Shown here piece by piece: positions 40,901-44,354 of a DNA stretch of 64,000 nt (positions are counted from its first letter, which is position 1; each line of letters starts with the position of its first letter). Where the stretch lies: the NCBI GenBank assembly GCA_034231615.1, contig CM067306.1:49454281-49518280 (forward strand), given 5' to 3'. The notes beneath the pieces are model-generated. The model saw nothing but the letters and a program-made list of their open reading frames with translations. It had not been told where the DNA came from and did not search any database. The stretch comes from Meghimatium bilineatum (Eukaryota; Mollusca; Gastropoda; Stylommatophora; Philomycidae). Position numbers and translations under genes: made by a program.

Positions 40901-42304
40901 TTGATGTTGTATGTTCTTGCTGCTGGCCAATAAGGGTTTCTCATGAAGTAGCCGAACCAATTAAGTCTCTGTTTTTCAATATATTTTAATACATTATTCC
41001 AACAGTTCTTGTAATCTCCTCATTTCTCACATGATCTCTTCTTGTTCTGTTTGATGCTTTTCTTAGACATCTCATTTCACACGTAGTAAGCTTTCTCTCT
41101 TGTTCTTTTGTTAGTGTCCATGTCTTCTTCTTCTAGGTTCGTTATCAAACTCCTGAAAATTGGCAGGATGTAGTCTGGAGAACGGATTGCATTGTGTCAT
41201 GGTTTACTGCAATATCTGCACCTATCTGCTTGACACATCTGACTTCAGCACAGATTTGGGTCACTTTGACCCTGGATGGGACAGCCAACTCCATCCCATA
41301 GCTTCCTTAGTTGTCTCTTACGACATGCATGGAAAGTAAGCGGTGATGCTAGTCTTTGCTCCTCTCTCTGGCCCTGGCAACACATGGACAAGTGTCCGTT
41401 GCTTACCAAATTTTTAGCATTTTCAGTGGTGCATTATCTCAAAATAGCACATGTGAGTTGGCAACCCTGCTTGAACTATCCTTTCTTTTCATACATGAGT
41501 TGGCAACCCTGCTTAAACTCCTTTCTTTTCATACATGAGTTGGCAACCCTGCTTGAACTATCCTTTCTTTTCATACATGAGTTGGCAACCCTGCTTAAAC
41601 TCCTTTCTTTTCATACATGAGTTGGCAACCCTGCTTGAACTATCCTTTCTTTTCATACATGAGTTGGCAACCCTGCTTAAACTATCCTTTCTTTTAATAC
41701 AGCAGTAGGTAACCTTTTTATGGTCTGGTGCCATTTGTAAATGCGGGCCCATCATTGACGGGCCATACAGAATTATTGACTTAAAATGTATTCTACAAAA
41801 TTCATTCAAGTAATTCATCCCTAATGCGATAGCTGTAACTGCTTCTCTTTGGTGAGTATTGTATGTTATTATTACGATTTAGAATATAAATGTATGGTGC
41901 TATGGAACAAGAACATAGATTTATTGAATTTTTAGCCCAGCCTTGTTTGTCTTCAATGGACCAAACCAAATGGCCCGTAGGTCAAAGGTATCTCACTATT
42001 AATATGGTACCTTCTACGTGTTTTACATCTTATAATTTCTTATTTCTTTATTCTTCTGTTTGTACTCTTCTCCATTTAACTTCTAACTCCCGCAGAAAAG
42101 TAACACCTCTAGACTCATAACTCAATTAAAGAATCTGCTATTATCTTTACCAAATATTTATCACTTTGTTTAACATATTGCTTTTTTTTTTCTTCTTACA
42201 GACTTGACATTAATTCTCCTTTGAACTTGACCTCAAAAATTGAAGACGGTCGTATTCTTCCGGAGTCAAATTCCACTTCCAACAATACCCAGACGACTGC
42301 ATAA
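839..42304 (+). CDS. E75: Nuclear receptor E75-like (NR1D group), 3' part of gene, 12 exons in window
   Basis: Joined exons 839-1077, 4282-4449, 5057-5164, 6105-6225, 7735-7911, 20244-20328, 22565-22694, 23386-23585, 27188-27457, 29432-29759, 34071-36034 and 42202-42304 give 1,296 complete codons plus stop with consistent phases and GT/AG borders. The order is hinge (VRFGRVPKKEKARI), ligand-binding domain (TPAIKSVVDFAKGIPGF, DDQVTLLKAGTFEVLLVRL, LLDSMFDFAERFNKM, FSAVVLLSPDRPGLRNVE, DLRTLNTLHSEK), then a long Ser/Thr/Pro-rich tail. Family knowledge: E75 is a heme-binding, gas-sensitive nuclear repressor acting in ecdysone and circadian-type circuits. DRPGLRN followed by TLHSEK fits E75 better than vertebrate REV-ERB. 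The DNA-binding domain and start codon lie upstream of the window. The first codon here is split, with its first base in the missing exon. No AATAAA is obvious just after the stop. The family call is very secure; the ligand and target genes are inferred. Confidence 0.93.
1083..1600 (+). repeat. 18-bp G/T-rich minisatellite in E75 intron
   Basis: About 20 copies of a unit like ttgttgtctttgtggctg, with degenerate copies out to about 1780. It begins immediately after the exon w1 donor. All + strand frames stay open through it, giving spurious proteins. Confidence 0.95.
1895..2009 (+). mobile_element. tRNA-like SINE family C fragment
   Basis: Contains a B-box-like gtgggttcgaatcc and the downstream ctcacgacatcttgtttaga body shared with copies near 5390, 10970, 24350 and 31940. 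Confidence 0.55.
2010..2245 (+). mobile_element. Family B, + copy, 5' truncated
   Basis: Begins near ccattcatgtatgtcat and runs through gctgaagtcggatgt to gcaggaatatgagaac. It directly follows a tRNA-like fragment. Confidence 0.65.
2548..2690 (+). repeat. About 38-44 bp minisatellite, 3-4 units
   Basis: Unit contains cacatgtacacattgctctg followed by ctgtctgagatgtcag. Confidence 0.85.
2930..3060 (-). mobile_element. Non-LTR retrotransposon 3' end
   Basis: On the - strand it reads TRQEMLEIRCSQPSLRRR followed by a (GAT)n-type tail, the same end as relics near 29160 and 54300. Confidence 0.6.
3190..3385 (+). repeat. (ATT)n microsatellite
   Basis: Nearly pure att/tat tract of about 190 bp with hexameric phasing; abuts a LINE relic. 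Confidence 0.97.
3395..3945 (+). pseudogene. Non-LTR retrotransposon RNase H domain relic
   Basis: Frame 3184-3720 contains LLGHTGVKDNERADTL, the RNase H C-terminal motif of LINE polyproteins. Another frame downstream reads HLWVCPEC, the usual C-terminal Zn-type end. Stops and frameshifts show it is dead. It lies in the first visible intron of E75. Confidence 0.75.
3946..4281 (+). other. Intron sequence, nothing recognised
   Basis: AT-rich unique-looking sequence up to the exon w2 acceptor. Confidence 0.6.
4282..4449 (+). CDS. E75: E75 exon w2: start of ligand-binding domain, putative heme Cys
   Basis: Acceptor ttccacag ends at 4281; donor aag|gtaagt follows 4449. Phase 0 at both ends, 56 codons. 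It begins ACPLNNEIDID; the Cys codon (4285-4287) aligns with the helix-3-side heme ligand of REV-ERB and E75. It continues FTPAIKSVVDFAKGIPGF and NQDDQVTLLK, the nuclear receptor signature region of helices 3-5. Confidence 0.95.
5057..5164 (+). CDS. E75: E75 exon w3: ligand-binding domain helices 5-6
   Basis: Acceptor tttgcag ends at 5056; donor act|gtaagt at 5165. 36 codons, phase 0 to phase 0, reading AGTFEVLLVRLACLFDPHSN and ending GGKLFKRPPAT. AGTFEVLLVR is a hallmark NR1D stretch, the direct continuation of TLLK in the previous exon. Confidence 0.95.
5270..5460 (-). mobile_element. tRNA-like SINE family C, - copy
   Basis: Reverse strand carries a B-box-like gggttcgaatccaactc after a gtggttaag-type region, then catcttgtttacaaagtag as in other family C copies. 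Confidence 0.6.
5537..5687 (+). mobile_element. Family A, + copy
   Basis: Matches from ccattgacgcaaataaaata through tacatcctgctggaaatcta to a gaagaagaag tail. Confidence 0.8.
5712..5862 (+). mobile_element. Family A, + copy, diverged
   Basis: Second tandem-oriented copy, from gcaattaaaacagtgg to gagagtgaacgcagaagaaa. Confidence 0.75.
6105..6225 (+). CDS. E75: E75 exon w4: ligand-binding domain middle helices
   Basis: Acceptor aaacacag ends at 6104; donor ccgg|gtaagt at 6226. It reads MTTNAGFLLDSMFDFAERFN then DDEIALFSAVVLLSP and ends in phase 1. The split codon becomes Asp of DRPGL when joined to the next exon. Confidence 0.95.
6542..6800 (+). mobile_element. Family B, + copy
   Basis: Runs from ttgtcagggcccataagggg through gtcggatgtgtcaggccgaa; tail degraded. 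Lies in the intron between exons w4 and w5. Confidence 0.8.
6945..7420 (+). repeat. 48/57-bp minisatellite, about 9 units
   Basis: Units begin gatttgatcacatagaagtt and end tactgctcaactagt. Long and short versions differ by presence of a gagattggg segment. Confidence 0.95.
7421..7640 (+). repeat. 21-bp minisatellite upstream of exon w5
   Basis: About 10 copies of ctataccatcaactatttta followed by t. Degenerate versions continue to the exon w5 acceptor at 7734. Confidence 0.95.
7735..7911 (+). CDS. E75: E75 exon w5: end of ligand-binding domain, putative heme His
   Basis: Acceptor tctgttctag ends at 7734; donor attg|gtatgt at 7912. Starts with the last two bases of a split codon, reads DRPGLRNVEQLEAIQNKL through LLMKTTDLRTLNTLHSEKSI, and ends in phase 1. 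The His codon (7893-7895) matches the second heme ligand of the family. After HSEK the usual LL/LV-x-F helix end is absent; in-frame readthrough past the donor would add only GMY and a stop. The upstream intron edge is a 21-bp minisatellite. Confidence 0.94.
8036..8461 (-). pseudogene. LINE reverse transcriptase C-terminal relic
   Basis: The - strand reads YIEPILFYGCEAWTI, EMWFLRRMMKIPWTAKKTNA and LEHLITTGKIKGRRDRGQQR, the stereotyped C-terminal region of animal endonuclease/reverse-transcriptase LINE proteins. Two in-frame stops (after AWTIN and after NIRGR) show decay. Confidence 0.85.
8462..9094 (+). other. Intron sequence, nothing recognised
   Basis: Contains a few short ggtaattcaaattcggg-type repeats near 8480-8540; otherwise unique AT-rich DNA. 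Confidence 0.6.
9095..9170 (-). mobile_element. tRNA-like SINE head, - strand
   Basis: Reverse complement has an A-box-like tggtagtatggttagaac and a B-box-like gggatcaatcc at tRNA spacing. It ends in mismatched stems, so a SINE or tRNA pseudogene rather than a working tRNA. Confidence 0.5.
9171..9942 (+). other. Intron sequence, nothing recognised
   Basis: Short imperfect repeats containing cctaaccctaa at 9180-9310; otherwise AT-rich. Confidence 0.5.
9943..10100 (-). mobile_element. Family A, - copy with 8-bp flanking duplication
   Basis: Flanked by atgctttg at 9935-9942 and 10101-10108. Body reads cttcttcagctttcattctc onward. Confidence 0.85.
10628..10735. mobile_element. MITE with 16-bp terminal inverted repeats
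   Basis: catccttctaaagtga at 10628-10643 is the exact reverse complement of 10720-10735. Inner arms (tttcattgg / ccaatgaaa) around gtcgac also pair. A related copy is at 63338-63447. Confidence 0.75.
10900..11130 (+). mobile_element. tRNA-like SINE family C, + copy
   Basis: A-box-like catagttgttaagccgttcg and a degraded B box (gtcacgagttacaatc), then the shared body cttgtttgtaaattgg and ctatgagtggtactc. Confidence 0.6.
11320..11420 (+). mobile_element. Possible Penelope-like element 3' end
   Basis: ctgatgaagg...gtcaaaacgtc wording followed by ttattatgtcgtgta resembles the 3' end of the element at 36225-37985. Confidence 0.3.
11681..11957 (-). mobile_element. Family B, full-length 277-bp - copy with 12-bp duplication
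   Basis: ggggaacgtatt flanks it at 11669-11680 and 11958-11969. The 277-bp length matches the copy at 54846 after removing its nested insert, which fixes both ends of the family. Confidence 0.92.
12085..12240 (+). repeat. About 53-bp minisatellite, 3 units
   Basis: Unit contains gtgtcttcatgtacacaagt and gtattttgataa. Confidence 0.85.
12252..12395 (-). mobile_element. Family A, - copy, diverged
   Basis: Matches from ctcgttctcaaactcccact to cgctttatttcatttgcgc. Confidence 0.7.
12690..12830 (-). mobile_element. tRNA-like SINE family C, - copy
   Basis: cctgcgacctcttgagcaca followed by ggcttaaccactac is the reverse of the family C head. Confidence 0.6.
13425..13520 (-). mobile_element. Family B fragment, - strand
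   Basis: ggatgtagcccggagaatgg to gctgcgatatttgcccct. Confidence 0.6.
13621..14040 (-). pseudogene. LINE C-terminal relic
   Basis: - strand reads KKQRLKWFDHLMKISPYWPA and YRGRPRRWWIEGVANILRHH, the conserved KQRLxWFGHLMR and GRPRxxW region at the end of LINE reverse transcriptases; related copies at 39110, 40790 and 48622. Confidence 0.8.
14283..14346 (+). repeat. (TA)n microsatellite
   Basis: Pure ta repeat of about 62 bp. Confidence 0.97.
14347..15527 (+). other. Intron sequence, nothing recognised
   Basis: About 1.2 kb of AT-rich unique-looking DNA within the 12.3 kb intron; no coding stretch seen. Confidence 0.55.
15528..15900 (+). mobile_element. tRNA-like SINE, distinct type
   Basis: Head gcgtagcacagtgagtaggc with a degraded B box (ggggttcattcag), then ggaaataaagactgcgacgg and, near 15845, ggatgaaggcattatggccg. 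Confidence 0.5.
15918..15940 (+). repeat. Poly-T tract
   Basis: About 22 T residues; may be the tail of a - strand retroposon. Confidence 0.9.
15968..16090 (+). mobile_element. Family B 3' fragment
   Basis: gatgtgtcgggttgaacggt to acaggagtttgagaac. Confidence 0.65.
16703..16731. repeat. Perfect 12-bp hairpin, 5-base loop
   Basis: agctccccctgt pairs with acagggggagct; the right arm is also the start of the LINE coding relic. Confidence 0.85.
16720..17590 (+). pseudogene. Non-LTR retrotransposon relic: reverse transcriptase thumb to RNase H
   Basis: Fragments in shifting frames read QGELDRVTNWCETWEQW (after the catalytic palm), then IERRQNAAMRIILGCTRDTS and LQIHADKEHLLHCEI, then DVIIYTDKHVHSAWTY at the start of RNase H. 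Many stops and frameshifts. RNase H in the same order as the relic at 3395 places it among I/Jockey-like LINEs (inference). Confidence 0.8.
17591..18120 (+). other. Intron sequence, nothing recognised
   Basis: AT-rich, possibly the 3' end of the preceding LINE. Confidence 0.5.
18124..18255 (-). mobile_element. Family A, - copy
   Basis: From aactcccacctgatctctct to cgactttagcattg. Confidence 0.75.
18448..18600 (+). mobile_element. Family A, + copy with 12-bp duplication
   Basis: gaaatgctgatc at 18436-18447 and 18601-18612 flanks a complete copy ending in (GAA)n. Confidence 0.93.
18675..18928 (-). mobile_element. Family B, - copy with 10-bp duplication
   Basis: tattctcact at 18665-18674 and 18929-18938 flanks the copy. 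Confidence 0.88.
19170..19320 (+). repeat. 39-bp minisatellite, about 3.7 units
   Basis: Unit cactacttgatgtctacact continues gtcaaacaagtcttatgtt. Confidence 0.93.
19848..19940 (+). repeat. 26-bp repeat, 3.5 units
   Basis: Unit tcattggtcttcttactaac plus atttct/atttcc. Confidence 0.9.
20244..20328 (+). CDS. E75: E75 exon w6: start of C-terminal tail, NAGNAG acceptor
   Basis: The acceptor is ttgcagcag, so splicing may occur after 20243 or 20246 with a one-residue difference. From phase 1 it reads AGQRSNHDRKERQNTDDSDM then DFQDSLST and ends in phase 2 at acc ag|gtcaga. Phases fit both neighbours exactly, which is the main support because the acidic-polar sequence is not a known domain. Confidence 0.82.
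20394..20490 (-). mobile_element. Family A fragment, - strand
   Basis: ccaatcagatttccagcagg to aatgactcaatttcggc; lies 65 bp past exon w6. Confidence 0.65.
20609..20835 (-). pseudogene. LINE reverse transcriptase C-terminal relic
   Basis: - strand reads LENIVTTGKIKGNRDRGRQS and ends MTAYASRHGT with stop and a (GAT)n tail, the same family as 8036-8461. Confidence 0.85.
21301..21452 (+). mobile_element. Family A, + copy with 12-bp duplication
   Basis: gaaaggactgta at 21289-21300 and 21453-21464. Confidence 0.93.
21621..21780 (+). mobile_element. Family A, + copy with 13-bp duplication
   Basis: atcaactgattac (21608-21620) and atcaacttattac (21781-21793), one mismatch. Confidence 0.92.
21838..21955 (+). 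repeat. 57-bp direct repeat, 2 units
   Basis: tatgaagtctggctgaggct continuing tcacagccagct occurs twice. Confidence 0.9.
22000..22330 (+). pseudogene. LINE RNase H relic
   Basis: Frame near 22119 reads FTAQDTLVFMVMRELTDCGS, a decayed GHxGVxGNERAD motif followed by ADxGSRTAT-like residues. Confidence 0.5.
22565..22694 (+). CDS. E75: E75 exon w7: Ser-rich tail segment
   Basis: Acceptor gctcgtag ends at 22564; donor catcag|gtcagt at 22695. Joined to the previous exon it reads STRSSRSSPTLSETSNM, then a Gly-rich GETDGGGIVIGQRLPLDASG, ending in phase 0. Ser/Pro-rich composition suggests phosphorylation sites (inference). Confidence 0.88.
22770..22995 (+). repeat. Degenerate 30-40 bp repeat
   Basis: Variants of gcaatgatctgcctcagggg and acagagtac recur about seven times. 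Confidence 0.8.
23386..23585 (+). CDS. E75: E75 exon w8: Arg-rich tail segment
   Basis: Acceptor atctcag ends at 23385; donor aacag|gtgaga at 23586. It reads VVLRTPYGTFFREDMSGFYG and then repeated LDRD-type motifs (NTLDRDTLTRPRLHT, RRYTLDRDYINKMAN), ending in phase 2. A family A SINE in reverse lies about 60 bp past the donor. Confidence 0.9.
23645..23770 (-). mobile_element. Family A, - copy
   Basis: tcattcgttctaaaactccc to caatggcccgacatatc, with an internal deletion. Confidence 0.75.
23850..24058 (+). mobile_element. Family B, + copy, diverged
   Basis: From tgtcttaagatgtggctaaa to gcaggagagtgagaac plus gaagaag. Confidence 0.7.
24190..24440 (-). mobile_element. tRNA-like SINE family C, - copy
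   Basis: gcaggattcgaacccgcaac is a good reverse B box; gcttaatcactac is the reverse A-box region. Confidence 0.65.
24617..24776 (+). mobile_element. Family A, + copy with 13-bp duplication
   Basis: ataccaccattac (24604-24616) and ataccacaattac (24777-24789), one mismatch. Confidence 0.92.
24790..25868 (+). other. Intron sequence, nothing recognised
   Basis: Includes a short C-rich run near 25250; no coding or element signature found. Confidence 0.5.
25869..25944 (+). repeat. (TA)n microsatellite
   Basis: About 75 bp pure ta. Confidence 0.97.
25945..26555 (+). other. Intron sequence, nothing recognised
   Basis: Purine-rich toward its end, where it grades into the next array. Confidence 0.5.
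26556..26935 (+). repeat. 40-bp minisatellite built from 20-bp half units
   Basis: gattcagtaagggaacatga alternates with gatttagtaagagagggtga about six times, with degenerate 20-bp units on both sides. Confidence 0.93.
27188..27457 (+). CDS. E75: E75 exon w9: Ser/Pro-rich tail segment
   Basis: Acceptor ttttgcag ends at 27187; donor tctag|gtgagc at 27458. It reads LSDRLETRSNKRGDSLPPSM, SPIQEEGSSLHHVPSSSSF and TEAILAAVRAVSSPGSPKS, phase 2 to phase 2. The segment around AEAILAAVRAV may form a short helix in an otherwise disordered tail. Confidence 0.9.
27481..27660 (-). mobile_element. Retroposon with the shared (GAA)n-type 3' end but another body
   Basis: cttcttcttctgcgttcgct is the reverse of the A/B tail, but the rest (from tttccgccggggagcg) matches neither family. 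Confidence 0.35.
27800..27960 (+). mobile_element. Family A, + copy
   Basis: ctgaagatggatgttttggg to a gaagaagaag tail. Confidence 0.85.
28580..29205 (+). pseudogene. LINE C-terminal relic
   Basis: Decayed frames read KQFTTKLKMRIIKYYIF and RINAYEM then RRIRRISWEEKK; ends ttgcggagatttcacttgat plus (GAT)n, as at 2930 and 54300. Confidence 0.65.
29243..29350 (-). mobile_element. Penelope-like element 3' end fragment
   Basis: aataagacacacacattgat and ttttgatcaaaagac match 36265-36310 at the end of the element there. Confidence 0.5.
29432..29759 (+). CDS. E75: E75 exon w10: tail segment
   Basis: Acceptor tctgtacag ends at 29431; donor atgaaa|gtgagt at 29760. It reads SRSGSFTQDDYANMRPRCYS, ARMSLQRRMLATEHGQDSDS and MVERSLPYIRGRSELD, ending in phase 0 after 109 full codons. 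A Penelope-like 3' end fragment sits just upstream in the intron. Confidence 0.9.
29890..30025 (+). mobile_element. Family A, + copy
   Basis: tttgccgaagacagatgtgt to tctagcaggagtttcttc; a reverse (GAA)n-tail fragment lies at 29821-29850. Confidence 0.8.
30040..31262 (+). repeat. 42-bp minisatellite, about 29 units
   Basis: Unit gatcattactcagtcaggtt plus gggacacggattctatgata plus ta. Two main variants (gggacacgg, gggactctg) are interleaved, with rarer gggactctag forms. The unit is a multiple of 3, so a false 14-residue repeat protein appears. Intron of E75. Confidence 0.98.
31575..31785 (-). mobile_element. Family B, - copy
   Basis: cacaaactcctgcagattag to gcctggcaacacatggccg. Confidence 0.78.
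31870..32100 (+). mobile_element. tRNA-like SINE family C, + copy
   Basis: A-box region tctatagtggcaaagtcatt, B box ggttgcaagttcgattcg, and downstream ctatgagtgatattct. Confidence 0.65.
32515..33040 (+). pseudogene. LINE C-terminal relic
   Basis: Reads SYIEPILMYGSESI and DAAEMWF, then frameshifted fragments ending MITNTTCHGPKEED; same family as 8036-8461. Confidence 0.75.
33054..33214 (+). mobile_element. Family A, full-length 161-bp + copy with 13-bp duplication
   Basis: agtccatacattg at 33041-33053 and 33215-33227, perfect. Confidence 0.95.
33690..33825 (+). mobile_element. Family B 3' fragment
   Basis: gcatagatatcgcagtcatg to ctgcaggagtttgagaac. Confidence 0.65.
34071..36034 (+). CDS. 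E75: E75 exon w11: large 654-codon exon of the C-terminal tail
   Basis: Acceptor tgtcctcag ends at 34070; donor aaaag|gtaact at 36035. Starts HIMPDGSVYGIQLSQE. Low-complexity Ser/Thr/Pro/Gln sequence with an acidic patch (residues from about 34820 to 34930). Two SUMO-type motifs are visible: IKEE (34836-34847) and VKTE (34911-34922). HPNLLAHLM (about 35020-35047) resembles a short cofactor-type hydrophobic helix. The open frame runs further upstream to 33996, but the fit to exon w10 phase and the acceptor decide the start at 34071. Ends in phase 2. Confidence 0.93.
36225..37985 (-). pseudogene. Penelope-like element (PLE) reverse transcriptase relic
   Basis: The - strand open frame 37933-37241 reads CPTEHISDFLDSIFQPLVEQ, LPTFLKDTKHALSIF, LLDVCSLYTSILHSEGFKAV and GTKIGPSYACLFMDHLE. 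These match the PLE-type order of PTxHIS, DVxSLYTxI and GTxxxPxYAxLFM rather than LTR or LINE enzymes. The usual MAPSYANLFM core is altered to IGPSYACLFM. Downstream frames (37205-36480) are broken. The 3' end near 36225-36320 has the ttttggtcaaaac wording shared with fragments at 29243 and 11320. No intact GIY-YIG nuclease was recognised. Confidence 0.75.
38030..38135 (+). mobile_element. Family B 3' fragment (duplication copy 1)
   Basis: agatatgaccgctgaactgt to gcatgagtttgagaatgaat. Confidence 0.6.
38224..38525 (+). repeat. 29-bp minisatellite, about 10 units
   Basis: Unit gtctgtttaccaagtctgct plus gtcagatct. Confidence 0.95.
38605..38905 (+). repeat. Degenerate 55-60 bp repeat
   Basis: catggagtgctacc and caggagccctg alternate about five times. 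Confidence 0.85.
39110..39450 (-). pseudogene. LINE C-terminal relic (copy 1)
   Basis: - strand reads LTTCEMRCLRKASNRTRRD and NWFGYFMRNPYWPAA; same family as 13621-14040. Confidence 0.7.
39440..39542 (-). mobile_element. Family B 3' fragment at the duplication junction
   Basis: cttcttcttctaggttcgtt to tgcatttctgcaatatct; truncated exactly where the second copy starts. Confidence 0.7.
39543..39865 (-). pseudogene. PLE reverse transcriptase fragment (copy 2)
   Basis: - strand reads CPTEHISDFLDSIFQPLVEQ through VKFFLNQHPYPSVST, then ends at the duplication border. Confidence 0.8.
39910..40018 (+). mobile_element. Family B 3' fragment (copy 2)
   Basis: Near-identical to 38030-38135. Confidence 0.6.
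40108..40265 (+). repeat. 29-bp minisatellite, about 5 units (copy 2)
   Basis: Same unit as 38224-38525 with half the copies. Confidence 0.95.
40790..41130 (-). pseudogene. LINE C-terminal relic (copy 2)
   Basis: Near-identical to 39110-39450. Confidence 0.7.
41131..41392 (-). mobile_element. Family B, - copy
   Basis: cttcttcttctaggttcgtt to ccctggcaacacatgg; longer than its partner at 39440. Confidence 0.82.
41455..41700 (+). repeat. 39/42-bp minisatellite, about 6 units
   Basis: gagttggcaaccctgcttga plus actatcctttcttttcatac; alternate units lack 3 bases. Confidence 0.95.
42202..42304 (+). CDS. E75: E75 exon w12: terminal exon with PLNLT motif and stop
   Basis: A strong pyrimidine tract and acceptor tcttacag end at 42201. 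The split Arg is followed by LDINSPLNLTSKIEDGRILP and a 13-residue polar end, then TAA at 42302-42304. PLNLT (42218-42232) resembles the PxDLS/PLNLS short motif through which CtBP co-repressors bind; this role is inferred. Confidence 0.88.
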
Positions 42305-42500
42305 AATTAAGCGGCATCCCAGTGAAATTAATTATTTAAGCATCATTATTTCATGACATCATTGCTACATAAATGGATCTCAACACTTGTATTGATTTAT
42401 CTACAAATAATTGATGTGCTTGCATGCGGCTACATAGTGATTGCTAATATTTTGTTTAGTTTTATTGAAGAGTTATTTGTGACAGAGATGGCAATTCTAT
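42305..42500 (+). other. E75: Probable start of E75 3' UTR
   Basis: AT-rich unique sequence directly after the stop codon. No AATAAA is seen in the first 200 bp, so the polyadenylation site is not placed. Confidence 0.4.
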
Positions 42501-42504
42501 ACAT

Positions 42505-42665
42505 GATGTGACATCCTTGTGGTGGCATGATGTGATATATGTGCAATGACATGTGACATCCGTGTGATTACATGATGTGACATCCTTGTGGTGGCATGTG
42601 ACATACGTGCAATGACATGTGACATCCGTGTGATGATATGATGTGACATCCGTGTAGTGTTGGGG
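42505..42665 (+). repeat. Degenerate minisatellite in the probable 3' flank of E75
   Basis: gatgtgacatccttgtggtg and gcaatgacatgtgacatc alternate. Confidence 0.85.
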
Positions 42666-42724
42666 TCTATAAGGGACCATACAAGAACAACAATTACTTA
42701 CCAAACAATGTCATAAGAGTCTTT

Positions 42725-42843
42725 TCTGACGGTTTTGGTAGGGTTGACTGTTCCACCCTGTAGGTAAAAGCAGCTCAAAAGGCCATGTTGAAGTCAGATG
42801 TGTTAGACCAAAAGGTCCAGATAAGGCAGGTACGCTGTGAACT
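42725..42843 (+). mobile_element. Family B fragment, + strand
   Basis: ggttgactgttccaccc to gtccagataaggcagg. Confidence 0.5.
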
Positions 42844-43035
42844 CTTCTTCTGTGTTAGTTCTCAAACTTCTGCAGATTGGAAGGATTTAATCTGGAGACC
42901 AGTATGTGTTGTGTCATGGTTTATAGCTTGGCTGCGGTATCTGCGCCTTCCAGTCTGACCAGCATGACTTCATGGTCATTAATCCTCTATGGGGTCGGAG
43001 AGCAAATTCCACCCCAAAAACCTCCTTTTGGAATC
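42844..43035 (-). mobile_element. Family B, - copy, 5' truncated
   Basis: cttcttctgtgttagttctc to aaaacctccttttgga. Confidence 0.75.
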
Positions 43036-43575
43036 ATTGTCAATATTGTTTGCTGTAAACTCATATAGCGCATTCCATTCTCTGGACTATATCCTGCTTA
43101 CATGCAGGTTGGAAAGGATGATCAAGGTGAAAAAAATGGGATAAATTTTTGCTATATCAAATATTTATTCATGCTAGCTTTGGGGCACAGTTCATGACCT
43201 TTTTTGAGGTCATGTCAGGAGCAAAGTCTTGACCTTCTCCAAATTATTGTTGTGTCATTGATCTCCGGATATCTTCAGACATTCACCCAGAAAAATTCCC
43301 TTCACCATGATGTCAGGGAAATGCCTATTTCTTCTATCTCTAAATCACTGACCATGGTAAATTTGTATTCCTGCAGCTAGTGAAATGTCCAATTTTCTCC
43401 AGATCTCTTACTCATAACTCCGTCTTTGCCCTACTGCCCTACGCCACTTCATTACGTTGGATATCTATGCTGAAAACTCCTGAAGTATTTGTTCAGGAGA
43501 TAGCATTTTCACTCCTTCATTCATTCTCAAACTCCTGAAGTATTTGTTCACGAGATAGCATTTTCACTCCTTCAT

Positions 43576-43782
43576 TCATTCTCAAACTCCTGCATATTAG
43601 AGGGTGTAGTAAAAAAAAGAAACGCAGTTATGGTTTACAGCTGTGGCTGTGATATCTGCACCTTTCAATCCTCTTAAAGATGGGGTAGTCAACTCAACTA
43701 TCAAAACCTCCTTAGGAGTATATATGACAGGTAACAGTGTTACCATTCTCTTGTTCCCCTTTCAGGTCTAGGCAACACTGAA
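43576..43782 (-). mobile_element. Family B, - copy
   Basis: ttcattctcaaactcctgca to ggtctaggcaacact. Confidence 0.75.
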
Positions 43783-43814
43783 ATTTTCACTTGAATGGTC
43801 TTCATCCTTTTGTT

Positions 43815-43955
43815 GCTTTCATTCTCCTGCTGGATCTCTTTGATAGCAGGACAATGGTCCTACAAGATTTCTAAGAGGATGAAAATCCAGAGAACGGAAA
43901 TGCATTGTCACCATTTTATTTGCACCAGTGACCCGACATCTCCAACTTAGTCATA
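43815..43955 (-). mobile_element. Family A, - copy
   Basis: gctttcattctcctgctgga to ccagtgacccgacatc. Confidence 0.8.
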
Positions 43956-44000
43956 TATGTAAGTGAAAATGGGTAATCAGAGACCACAGATTGGGAAATA

Positions 44001-44228
44001 ATCATAAGGCAGCAAACGGGATTTCAACCAGGTCCATTCAGCTGGCAGCTATTCACCTTGCAACTTGAGTCAACACGTTTTCATACTCAACCATTCCCCA
44101 TCCCCGGAATTTTTATCCTTTTAGTGATGCAGATTGGTCGAATACGGAAAATGTGTCAACTCAAGTTGTGAGGCGAGTAGGTGCCCTCTGAACGAGCCTG
44201 GTTAAAATCCTGTTTTCTGCCTTATGAT
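44001..44228. mobile_element. Fold-back MITE, 228 bp
   Basis: Imperfect palindrome over its whole length: atcataaggcag pairs with ctgccttatgat, and gcaacttgagtcaacac with gtgtcaactcaagttg. No coding sequence. Confidence 0.75.
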
Positions 44229-44354
44229 TTCTTTCTATAGTAATAAATCCTCAGTGTCTCTTTGTTATAGATTATGAAATAGCAAACTTCTCTCTCCAAA
44301 TTATAAAAGTCAATATTTATTTATGTATTTAATATTTTAATTTAAGCATTTGTT

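Larger units (their letters stand above)
37660..41215 (+). repeat. Tandem segmental duplication, about 1.88 kb and 1.67 kb copies
   Basis: From ggatacgggtagtggtagac at 37660 the sequence repeats at 39543 with very few changes. Copies differ mainly in unit number of the internal 29-bp array and in one lost copy of a ccatggagtgctacc repeat. Each copy carries PLE, family B and LINE pieces. Confidence 0.93.
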
